Shown here: piece by piece, positions 1 through 6,561 of the stretch
Numbering within the stretch: the first letter of the stretch is position 1
Layout: the number at the start of each line of letters is the position of its first letter
From: Cryomorphaceae bacterium
Lineage (GTDB): Bacteria; Bacteroidota; Bacteroidia; Flavobacteriales; Crocinitomicaceae
Length of the DNA stretch: 7,492 nucleotides
Assembly: GCA_021298235.1 (NCBI GenBank)
Contig: JAJTDX010000097.1
Coordinates: forward strand, 1-7,492
Direction: 5' to 3'
The notes under the pieces: model-generated
The model's database searches: none
The model's input: only the letters and a program-made list of their open reading frames with translations
What the model was told of the DNA's origin: nothing
Position numbers and translations under genes: made by a program

Positions 1-780
1 AGCACTTTGCTCAGCCAATTTCAAACCTTTGTTGATTGAAATTAGGGCATCTGATACCTTTCCATATCGCGATTGCAATAATGAAGTTAACTTAAGTTGA
101 ATGAGTTGGGTTTCCACCCCTAATTTGAATACCTGTTTTTGTGTTTTGTTCAATAATAATGCAGCATCATTCGTACGGCCAGACTTTAAATAGACCTCAG
201 CTATCCCCTGCTCAGCGAGGACTATACCCTCAGTATTCTTCGATTTTTTTTCGAGAATTAATGAACTATTGTAATATGATAACGCCAGATCCAAACTATC
301 TACCGCATTGTAACAATCCCCAAGATTGAAATAGCGAATCGAGATCTGAAGTTGATTACCGAACCTTTTTTCCAGCTCCAAACTTCTTTCAAAATATTCG
401 ATTGCCTTAGAATAATTAGACTGTAAGCGATAAACAGTCGCAATGTTGTTATAGCAAGCGGATTCCCGCTTGTCATCCTTAATCGACTTCGCCGTTTCAA
501 GTGCCTTTAGGTAGTAATCCAAAGAACTATGGTAATATCCACGATTTTTATTTAGTATACCTTGAATAGTATAAGCATTGATACGATATTTACTTGGTTT
601 TGAATTAAGTGCGCTTTTAAGAAACCTCAATGAAACCTCCTCAAGGTCAGGACTATTCTCTTCAAGTGAGACAAATGCCAGGGAATCCAGTTTGCGAAGC
701 TCATAATCGCTCTGAGCATGCACAATCACAAGCCCAAAGACCATACAAAGGAACATTATAAAGCTTTCTTTGAAGAGCAT
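1..780 (-). CDS. Exported tetratricopeptide-repeat protein, N-terminal part (runs off left edge)
   Basis: Translating the minus strand from the ATG at 778-780 gives 260 codons with no stop up to position 1, so the gene is cut by the window edge. Residues 1-23 look like a signal peptide (hydrophobic FIMFLCMVFGLVIV, then HAQ|S). About five TPR units follow at roughly 40-residue spacing (near 65-98, 104-138, 145-178, 184-218 and 224-258). They carry typical TPR residues such as the A-Y-NNIA-VY and A-EYF-SLEL pattern around 108-136. Forty-residue units are common in the TPR sensor region of Bacteroidota two-component and regulatory proteins, where a membrane helix and a histidine kinase or HTH domain often follow. 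That C-terminal part would lie outside the window, so the regulator reading is inference; a plain periplasmic TPR scaffold is the alternative. It starts 57 bases after the PorP/SprF gene and is visibly AT-richer than the other genes. Confidence 0.85.
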   Translation of the reverse strand, partial: MLFKESFIMFLCMVFGLVIVHAQSDYELRKLDSLAFVSLEENSPDLEEVSLRFLKSALNSKPSKYRINAYTIQGILNKNRGYYHSSLDYYLKALETAKSIKDDKRESACYNNIATVYRLQSNYSKAIEYFERSLELEKRFGNQLQISIRYFNLGDCYNAVDSLDLALSYYNSSLILEKKSKNTEGIVLAEQGIAEVYLKSGRTNDAALLLNKTQKQVFKLGVETQLIQLKLTSLLQSRYGKVSDALISINKGLKLAEQSA

Positions 781-837
781 AAGCCCGTCAAAGAAACAAA
801 TTTTTTAGAACCTAAGGAATTCTACCCCTTAAATCGA

Positions 838-1869
838 TTAGATTCTTGGTGCAAAAGATTTACTAAAAGGATTAGGAGTTACAAAGCGTAAAGCCACCTC
901 AAAACCTCCACGGCTTTTACTGCTTGTAGTAAGTGGTGACATGTTGATATCATAGCTAAAACCAATACAATATTGAGCATACTCAAGGATTACTGTTGTG
1001 ATCAATGCATCCTTAACCCGGTAATTCACTCCTAATGATATTGCCGTAGATTGAACAAATCCTGTAAAGTGAGAACCTTCAACCAATAAATACCTAAATA
1101 CATTTCCAACAATTATTTCCTGCTGTGAATTCTGTCGAACGTAAACTACCTCAGGTATGAAAGTTAAATTGGTATTGCGCTTCCCTATCTCCATGGATGC
1201 ATGACCTACGAACTTTGTATTCAACCTTTCCGAATTTACCCCTTGAAAGGAGGAAACAGGCAGACCAAAATGAAATGCTGATGCACCTATTGTAAATCGG
1301 GTACTGGCATTTTGCGTCATATACCCCTGATCTTTTCCGTAGCTATAACAGATTCCTGTACCAGCATCAAAATAGGTAAAGGAATTAGAATACAAATTCT
1401 CCCCACTCGCTATTCCTGAATTGTATGTTCCACCTTGATATTGACTTTCCCAGCGCAATGCAGCATAATCAACAGAGCGCTGACCAAAACCGCCCATCAG
1501 ACCTAATCCAAGTTTACTTGATGGACCCAGGTTTAGAATTCCTGAAAGATTCAGGTTGCCTTGGTTCATTCCAACTTTTGCATCACCGGCTTTATCATTG
1601 AGAAATTGTAAGCCAACTCCCAGATCTGCCTTGCGTTTCTTTTTTCTTGTTGCATTCATATCAAAAGAGAATGCTGCACTCGTAAATGGAGTCGCGACAC
1701 TTTTCCATTGCTGACGATAGGAAGCCTGTGCCCTCATATCCAATCCCAATCCGGCACGTGCAGGATTCATTAACAAAGGAGTCATTCTGAACTGAGAGAA
1801 ATGTGGGTCCTGCGCGAAGATCGCATTACATCCCAAAGCGACAGTTATGACTGTTAAGATCTTTCTCAT
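838..1869 (-). CDS. PorP/SprF family type IX secretion outer-membrane protein, likely partner of the upstream adhesin
   Basis: A 343-aa protein with a signal peptide (residues 1-19, cleavage at IFA|Q) followed at once by the family hallmark: QDPHFSQF at 20-27 and LLMNPARAG at 32-40. Further family-like features are the YRQQW motif (51-55), a conserved LQFLNDKAGD turn (88-96), alternating beta-strand segments throughout, and the closing GGFEVALRFVTPNPF (321-335). Family members are outer-membrane beta-barrel proteins. In Flavobacterium, SprF is needed for secretion and surface assembly of the adhesin SprB, and type B sorting-domain proteins generally need an SprF-like partner. Here the ATG lies 3 bases after the stop of just such a protein, so translational coupling and a cognate-pair role are likely. 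A basic RKKKRK run sits at 75-80. The length is near the family norm and I see no damage. Confidence 0.92.
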   Translation of the reverse strand: MRKILTVITVALGCNAIFAQDPHFSQFRMTPLLMNPARAGLGLDMRAQASYRQQWKSVATPFTSAAFSFDMNATRKKKRKADLGVGLQFLNDKAGDAKVGMNQGNLNLSGILNLGPSSKLGLGLMGGFGQRSVDYAALRWESQYQGGTYNSGIASGENLYSNSFTYFDAGTGICYSYGKDQGYMTQNASTRFTIGASAFHFGLPVSSFQGVNSERLNTKFVGHASMEIGKRNTNLTFIPEVVYVRQNSQQEIIVGNVFRYLLVEGSHFTGFVQSTAISLGVNYRVKDALITTVILEYAQYCIGFSYDINMSPLTTSSKSRGGFEVALRFVTPNPFSKSFAPRI

Positions 1870-1872
1870 GTT

Positions 1873-4398
1873 CTATCGAATTAATGTCAGATTTCCAGAG
1901 AATAATTGATGTTCTGCACTATTAGACAACAAAATATCCAACGTGTAAACAAACACTTGACTATCCAGCGGCTTTCCTTTGAAGGTACCATCCCACGCAT
2001 CCTCTGATTTCACTCCTTCAAAAATCACTTCTCCCCAACGATCAAATACCTTCAAACTCATCTCTACCACACATTCCTGTTTCACTTTGATCCTGAAATA
2101 GGAATTGAACGCATCCCCATTAGGGGAAAAAGCAGTGGGAATAAACACCTCACCACATGCTTCCAAAACAGTCACAGTGACCTGATCGGTAGACGTGCAG
2201 CTATTAGCATCTATTAATGTAACCGTATATATTGTCGTTGAAACGGGAGCAACAATTGTGGAATTAATGTCACCATTTTCCCAAGTCATCGTGCCTGTTC
2301 CCGTAGCTGTAAGAATAACTGTATCACCCGCTTCTATAAGCACATCAGGTCCGGCATTGACTGCTACTGCAGAAGGAACAGGATCAATGGCTACATCGAA
2401 TGATGAAGAAGTACATCCTGTAGACTGGTCAGTAACACTAATGGAATACGTTTGAGAAGGATCAAGACCCGTAAGATTGTATGTGCCAATTGGAACATCC
2501 GTTCCATTTACCGAAAACTGATAACCTGTCCCAGTAGGAGAAGTAATCTGAATTGCACCAAAAGGGTCGAGGCAAGTTGGCTGGGATGTAATAGTTGCAA
2601 CCGGAGCAGCAGGTCCCGCCGGCAGTGGATCTACGACAAGTATTGTCGGAGCAGAAACACAAGAGGTAGTCACCTCCTGAACAGTCACATTGTAAGAACC
2701 TGGTGCTAAAGAACTAAATGTTGTTGAACCTTGATAGGTGGTTCCATTCAAACTATAAGTGTATGAAGCACCTGTAGGCGAAGTAACTACAATCGTTCCA
2801 GTAGGTAATGTACATGTTGGCTGAACCGTTACTGAAGCTGTTGGAACAGCAGGAACTGATGGAAGCGGATCGACAACCACATTGCCTGATGGAGGGGAAA
2901 CGCAACCAGCTGCATTCGTCACTGTAAAAGTATAGGTTGTACCTGGATTAAGTCCTGAGTATGTTGCACTTGTTCCTGAACCAGTCTGAGTTGTTGCACC
3001 CGGGGTTGCTGTAAGTGTCCATGTACCGGAAGAAGGCAATCCGCTCAGTGCCACACTGCCTGTGGGTGCAGCGCAATCTGGTTGGGTGATTGTTCCAATA
3101 GTTGGAGCCGTTGGAGTGACCGGTTGCGCATTGACAACAGCTCCTGCAGAGGCAGACGAGACACATCCCGACGCATCCTCCACAATAAACGTATACGTTG
3201 TAGAGGCTGCCAAAGAAGAAACGGTAGTGGTGGTTCCCGAACCTGTTACAGTGGTACCCCCAGGATTTATGGTCAAAGTCCAGTTTCCGGATGGAAGTTC
3301 AGACAAGTCCATGCTTCCCGTTGATGTAGTACAAGTGGGCTGGATCACCGCATCAATGATCGGAGCAGACAAGGAACCTGTAAACGCATTAATCACCACC
3401 TGTGCGGACGTTGCAGAACAGGATCCATTATCTGCAGTAATCGTATAAGTTCCTGCTGGAGCCGTAACTGAATTGGTAGAGAAGGTTACACCAGTTGAAG
3501 GCGAACAGGTGTAGGTCAAAGAACCACTGTAGTTGGTAATTGTAAATGAACCCGTTGTCACTGTACAAGATGGTTGCACAATACTACCTATTAGAGGTGT
3601 AGCAGGAACAGACTGTGCGGCATTTACTGTAGCCGATAGAGAAGCCGAAGAAGTGCAAGTTCCATTACTCGCTGTCACTGTATAAGTACCTTGAGGAGCA
3701 GTGATTGTGTTCTCAGTTACGGTCACTCCTGTGGAAGGAGAAACTGAATAGGTGTACGACGAACTGTAGTTAGAGATAGTAAAACTTCCAGTAGAAATAG
3801 TACATGTAGGTTGAGTAACGGTGCTTAATGTCGGGGTTGGTATTGTACAAGGCAAGCAGTTATTTCCTGTAGGTATAGTAAATTCGCACTGAGTGGAGCC
3901 ACTATTTACACTTGAATCAAATAAAATTGTTTCGACACAACCTGAAACAGTGACCTGAATTTGAAAGGTAATACTTGTTGAGGTTGCACCAAAAAGTTGA
4001 TTACTTTCGTAACTGATTACATTGGTCTGGTTTTCATACGTATCCCAATCTGAATCATTCACCACTGAATTAATCTCGGCTCCGGTTTTCGCTATAAGCG
4101 ATCCGCTAATTGAACCTGAAGTAAGTGAGGCAGTTGTTAAAGAAGCAGAAGTGGGATAGGTTCCACCAATTACTACAGTGGGTGTGTTGTATGGAGAATT
4201 GAATTTTACTACAAACCCATAGAATACGGCATCCAATGCACCTAATTCAATGAAACAATTCAATGTGTAGGTCACACTTCCATCGGGATTATTCACCTGA
4301 CTTGCAATTGAAATTGTACTTCCATCACAAGCCTGCGATGCAGAGACAGAAAAAAAGAAAACTACAAACAGTATCCACTGTTGGATTCGAATTATCAT
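1873..4398 (-). CDS. Large secreted repeat protein (adhesin-like) with gliding-motility/type B T9SS C-terminal sorting domain
   Basis: An 841-aa protein with a signal peptide (1-23, SQA|C). An N-terminal region of unknown fold (24-185) comes first. Six repeats of 78-87 residues follow (about 194-672), each opening with a QP[T/S/D]C motif at 196, 275, 353, 439, 526 and 606. An Ig/PKD-like domain covers about 676-745 (AGPD, AGDTVILTATG, TTIYTV, SCTSTDQVTVTV). The C-terminal domain (750-841) has the gliding-motility-associated signature: IPTAFSPNGD, KVFDRWGEVIF, WDGTFKGKP, VYTL and a terminal GNLTLIR. In this family the C-terminal domain directs passage through the T9SS and attachment at the cell surface, and the Ser/Thr/Gly/Pro-rich beta repeats usually serve in adhesion. 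The start is supported by the signal peptide right after Met. It begins 31 bases after the OmpA gene and ends 3 bases before the PorP/SprF gene. The ligand is unknown. Confidence 0.93.
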   Translation of the reverse strand: MIIRIQQWILFVVFFFSVSASQACDGSTISIASQVNNPDGSVTYTLNCFIELGALDAVFYGFVVKFNSPYNTPTVVIGGTYPTSASLTTASLTSGSISGSLIAKTGAEINSVVNDSDWDTYENQTNVISYESNQLFGATSTSITFQIQVTVSGCVETILFDSSVNSGSTQCEFTIPTGNNCLPCTIPTPTLSTVTQPTCTISTGSFTISNYSSSYTYSVSPSTGVTVTENTITAPQGTYTVTASNGTCTSSASLSATVNAAQSVPATPLIGSIVQPSCTVTTGSFTITNYSGSLTYTCSPSTGVTFSTNSVTAPAGTYTITADNGSCSATSAQVVINAFTGSLSAPIIDAVIQPTCTTSTGSMDLSELPSGNWTLTINPGGTTVTGSGTTTTVSSLAASTTYTFIVEDASGCVSSASAGAVVNAQPVTPTAPTIGTITQPDCAAPTGSVALSGLPSSGTWTLTATPGATTQTGSGTSATYSGLNPGTTYTFTVTNAAGCVSPPSGNVVVDPLPSVPAVPTASVTVQPTCTLPTGTIVVTSPTGASYTYSLNGTTYQGSTTFSSLAPGSYNVTVQEVTTSCVSAPTILVVDPLPAGPAAPVATITSQPTCLDPFGAIQITSPTGTGYQFSVNGTDVPIGTYNLTGLDPSQTYSISVTDQSTGCTSSSFDVAIDPVPSAVAVNAGPDVLIEAGDTVILTATGTGTMTWENGDINSTIVAPVSTTIYTVTLIDANSCTSTDQVTVTVLEACGEVFIPTAFSPNGDAFNSYFRIKVKQECVVEMSLKVFDRWGEVIFEGVKSEDAWDGTFKGKPLDSQVFVYTLDILLSNSAEHQLFSGNLTLIR
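2374..3813 (-). repeat. Six tandem beta-domain repeats within the adhesin, arranged in similar pairs
   Basis: Unit boundaries taken at the QPxC motif are 3813-3577, 3576-3343, 3342-3085, 3084-2824, 2823-2584 and 2583 to about 2374. Units 1 and 2 share GSFTI-NYS and SPSTGVT. Units 3 and 4 share LPS-G-WTLT-PG-TT-TGSGT. Units 5 and 6 share TSPTG-Y--S-NGT. Each unit has a second Cys 49-57 residues after the first (248, 327, 412, 499, 580, 662), which suggests one disulfide per domain. The DNA copies are clearly diverged, so this is an old protein-level repeat rather than a fresh DNA duplication. Confidence 0.85.
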
Positions 4399-4429
4399 AA
4401 TGGTAAATTAAGTTTATAAAACCCAGTGA

Positions 4430-6112
4430 TCATTCACTTAAGATCTTGATCTCTGTTCTTCTGTTCTTCTGGTGATCCGATTCATCACACGTCACCCCAT
4501 TCTTACATTTATTCAATAATTGAGACTCACCGTATCCTTTGGCAACAATTCTTGTTTTGGAAACTCCCTGAGAGATCAGATAATTCACGCAACTTTGAGC
4601 ACGTGACTGAGAAAGTGCCTGATTTCTTTTATCACTACCTCTACTGTCAGTATGCGAACTCAATTCTACTTTGATCGTCGGGTTGTCATTCAAGAATTCA
4701 ACTATTTTATTCAATTCTATCTTACTTTCAGGACGAAGTGTAGCTTTACCAAAATCATATAGCACGTTTTCCACCTCGAATTTTGCTCCTTTACGAATCT
4801 TCTGGATTGGCAGGTTTTTATCCAGTTCGTCCGATGCAACTTTGGTGCTCAGATCCATATTGTTCCCTATATACCCTTGCTTTTCGGCCCTCATTTCGTA
4901 CTCCGCATTTCGAAGAAGTTTTGTAGTTATATTTCCTTTATCGTCGGTCATTAATTGTTCTTTTTGACCGGTCGTTTTGTTTAGAAGAGTTACCTCAGCG
5001 TTGACAACCGGCTCCTTGGTTTTGTCATCTAATACAATTGTGCTCAAAGGAATGTACTTCGAGTTCAAATTCAATAAACGATCAGCCGTGTCTGATTTAA
5101 TTTTACCAACAGTTGAATAGGCATCCGTCAAAGGTTCTATTTCCTCATGCGAAACATCAAATGTGTAGGCATTATTGAATTTTGCTGGAAAGGTAAATAC
5201 TCCCGTCTTATCTGCATAAAGTGTATCCTCGATCACTCCATTGTTACGGACGATAACCGGGATCTGATCCAATCCCACAGTAATTGGGTGATCCACCCTG
5301 AGTTTCGCTCTGTAAAGGAAAATAAGCGGATTCAACTTCACCGAAAAAATATGATCAACGAAATCATTTCGATTCGAAGAAAGATATCCATTGACTCCGT
5401 CTTCTTTTAGTAGCAGCGAAAAATCATCACGATTGGAATTCACAACTCCTCCAAGATTGATCGGTTGAGCCGTTGTTCGGTCTTTTAAAGAAATTTTGAA
5501 GAGATCGAGTCCACCAAGTCCCGCCCGACCTTCCGAAGAAAAATAAAGATCCTCTCCATTAACAACGGGAAACAAGTCCTCTTCAAAAGTATTTACACCG
5601 GATCCAGCGTTTACAGGTTCAGTCCACGCGCCTTCTTTTTTAACAGAATACCAGATATCCGACTTTCCTAAAGATCCAGGCATATCAGAAGAAAACCAAA
5701 GTATATCACCAGTTTTATTCAAGAATGGTTGAGCAACAAAGTATTCTTTTGAATTGAACGGAAACGGGATTTCAGATTTCGATTCTTCATTATAAAAGAA
5801 TATACCCGTTTTGGAGTATTCGCCCGCTTTGATATCGTAGTTTTTGGAAAAAATCCAACTTTTACTTTTGGAGTCATAGCAAGCAGTACCATCATGACGT
5901 GTATGTCCTAGAAAATTCAATTCAGTGATTTTTCCTAAAGAATCAGAATAAACATAGGTATTCATGTAGTTAGAATTATCATATTCCCAATTACGTGCGC
6001 TTAGATCCCGAGAAGAGCTTACGACAACTCCTTCAGGCATTAAAGAGCTTGCGAAATCACCCCGCGAAGAATTCCAGGCAACCAATTTAACAGTATCCAG
6101 TTTTCCAATCAT
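4430..6112 (-). CDS. PorE-like PD40/OmpA protein lacking its N-terminal export part (3' half of a split gene)
   Basis: A 560-aa open frame from the ATG at 6110-6112. Residues about 20-260 hold PD40/WD40-like propeller motifs (FSSDMPGSLGKSDIWYS at 140-156, LYFSSEGRAGLGGLDLF at 189-205, GYLSSNRND at 242-250). A carboxypeptidase-regulatory-like beta domain follows at about 352-436. An OmpA C-like peptidoglycan-binding domain lies at 441-557 (LYDFGKATLRPES, HTDSRG, NQALSQSRA, KGYGES, NRRTEI). Asp489 and Arg504 match the residue pair that contacts diaminopimelate in OmpA domains. The family acts in the periplasm, tying T9SS outer-membrane parts to peptidoglycan, yet this frame has no signal peptide. 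It continues in the same frame the secreted TPR fragment upstream, separated by TAA-CAG only, and the pair equals the usual single-chain PorE-like protein. It may be made by reinitiation, by readthrough, or not usefully at all. The open frame shows no other damage. Confidence 0.88.
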   Translation of the reverse strand: MIGKLDTVKLVAWNSSRGDFASSLMPEGVVVSSSRDLSARNWEYDNSNYMNTYVYSDSLGKITELNFLGHTRHDGTACYDSKSKSWIFSKNYDIKAGEYSKTGIFFYNEESKSEIPFPFNSKEYFVAQPFLNKTGDILWFSSDMPGSLGKSDIWYSVKKEGAWTEPVNAGSGVNTFEEDLFPVVNGEDLYFSSEGRAGLGGLDLFKISLKDRTTAQPINLGGVVNSNRDDFSLLLKEDGVNGYLSSNRNDFVDHIFSVKLNPLIFLYRAKLRVDHPITVGLDQIPVIVRNNGVIEDTLYADKTGVFTFPAKFNNAYTFDVSHEEIEPLTDAYSTVGKIKSDTADRLLNLNSKYIPLSTIVLDDKTKEPVVNAEVTLLNKTTGQKEQLMTDDKGNITTKLLRNAEYEMRAEKQGYIGNNMDLSTKVASDELDKNLPIQKIRKGAKFEVENVLYDFGKATLRPESKIELNKIVEFLNDNPTIKVELSSHTDSRGSDKRNQALSQSRAQSCVNYLISQGVSKTRIVAKGYGESQLLNKCKNGVTCDESDHQKNRRTEIKILSE

Positions 6113-6118
6113 CTGTTA
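6113..6118 (-). other. In-frame TAA (then CAG) splitting the PorE-like gene
   Basis: On the minus strand the codons read GAA (Glu143 of the TPR part), TAA, CAG, ATG. The upstream and downstream frames are identical: the start positions 6547 and 6112 differ by 435, which is 145 codons. One base change at the first position of TAA (to CAA, GAA or AAA) would give a continuous frame of 705 codons. The ATG three bases after the stop could also serve for reinitiation. Confidence 0.9.
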
Positions 6119-6547
6119 TTCTTTCCACGCTTGTCCGTTTTGAAAACCTTTTAAATAGGCAAAATGGGACGGAGGAAGACTCTTCACTGCAGGATTCAAC
6201 AAAATGGCCGCAGCCGAAGTATAATCTCCCATTAAGAGGGAAAGTCTGAAAAATTCATACCAATCCGAAGGCGTAGCACGATTCGAATTCGTAAGCACTT
6301 TCTGCAACTCGTAGGCAAAAGTTATATCTTTTGTGTTTTCTGCTGCTTTTACGGCATGTCTGAATAATGTATCATGTTCTGCTTCAACCAGCCCATCTTC
6401 TTGAATAAGTTCCTTGTAAATGAAGTTGGCATCATAATAACGATGCATCCCATAGTAGGACTCGGCCTGCTTGATCTTCAATTTCTGCGCGAAGTTCCAT
6501 TGACTATATAGGACGAGTGCAAAAAGAAAAAAATATTTTTTTATCAT
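6116..6547 (-). CDS. Secreted TPR protein: N-terminal part of a split PorE-like protein
   Basis: A 143-aa protein with a clear signal peptide (1-20, KKYFFLFALVLYSQWNFA then QK; no Cys, so not a lipoprotein). The rest is helical and TPR-like: residues 23-52 (QAESYYGMHRYYDANFIYKEL), then further helix pairs at about 62-88 and 96-118 (YEFFRLSLLMGDYTSAAAIL). In PorE-like proteins such a region is followed directly by a PD40 propeller, a carboxypeptidase-regulatory-like domain and an OmpA domain. Here those domains follow in the same frame after TAA-CAG. The start is 14 bases after the stop of the PorP/SprF gene and is fixed by the signal peptide. On its own it would be a small periplasmic TPR protein. 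It could instead be a genuinely separate subunit, though the frame continuity argues for a split gene. Confidence 0.85.
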   Translation of the reverse strand: MIKKYFFLFALVLYSQWNFAQKLKIKQAESYYGMHRYYDANFIYKELIQEDGLVEAEHDTLFRHAVKAAENTKDITFAYELQKVLTNSNRATPSDWYEFFRLSLLMGDYTSAAAILLNPAVKSLPPSHFAYLKGFQNGQAWKE

Positions 6548-6561
6548 TTTGTAATGTGATG

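Noticed and set aside
141..329. 62-codon plus-strand open frame at the left end
   Set aside because: It lies opposite the TPR gene, whose minus-strand frame is open across the whole region with clear TPR periodicity.
781..837. Possible terminator or promoter in the 57-base gap before the TPR gene
   Set aside because: On the minus strand TAAGG and CCTTA can pair around a 9-base loop, but the stem is only 5 bp and no T-run follows. A TTTCTTTG resembling the Bacteroidota -7 box lies 8 bases before the ATG, too close for a normal leader. Neither is convincing.
1828..1869. Possible lipobox A-L-G-C in the signal peptide of the 343-aa PorP/SprF protein
   Set aside because: Ala at -3 is poor, the hydrophobic stretch before Cys14 is short, and a good cleavage site IFA|Q just before the family-standard QDPHFSQF makes a barrel protein far more likely.
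3062..3448. 128-codon plus-strand open frame opposite the adhesin, with several smaller plus-strand frames nearby
   Set aside because: It lies antisense to the Thr/Ser/Gly/Pro-rich repeats, where stops on the opposite strand are rare. It has no signal, motif or start context and conflicts with a strongly supported gene.
4329..4398. Possible lipoprotein signal on the adhesin (Cys24 directly after the signal peptide)
   Set aside because: The residues before Cys are S-Q-A, lacking the Leu/Val/Ile expected at -3 of a lipobox. An ordinary signal peptidase I site at SQA|C fits better, and a type B protein is anchored from its C-terminus.
4472..4530. Two cysteines in the loop near the end of the OmpA domain as a possible novel disulfide
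   Set aside because: A Cys-bearing insert just before the NRRTEI motif is, to my knowledge, common in OmpA-like domains of Bacteroidota, so it is family-typical rather than new.
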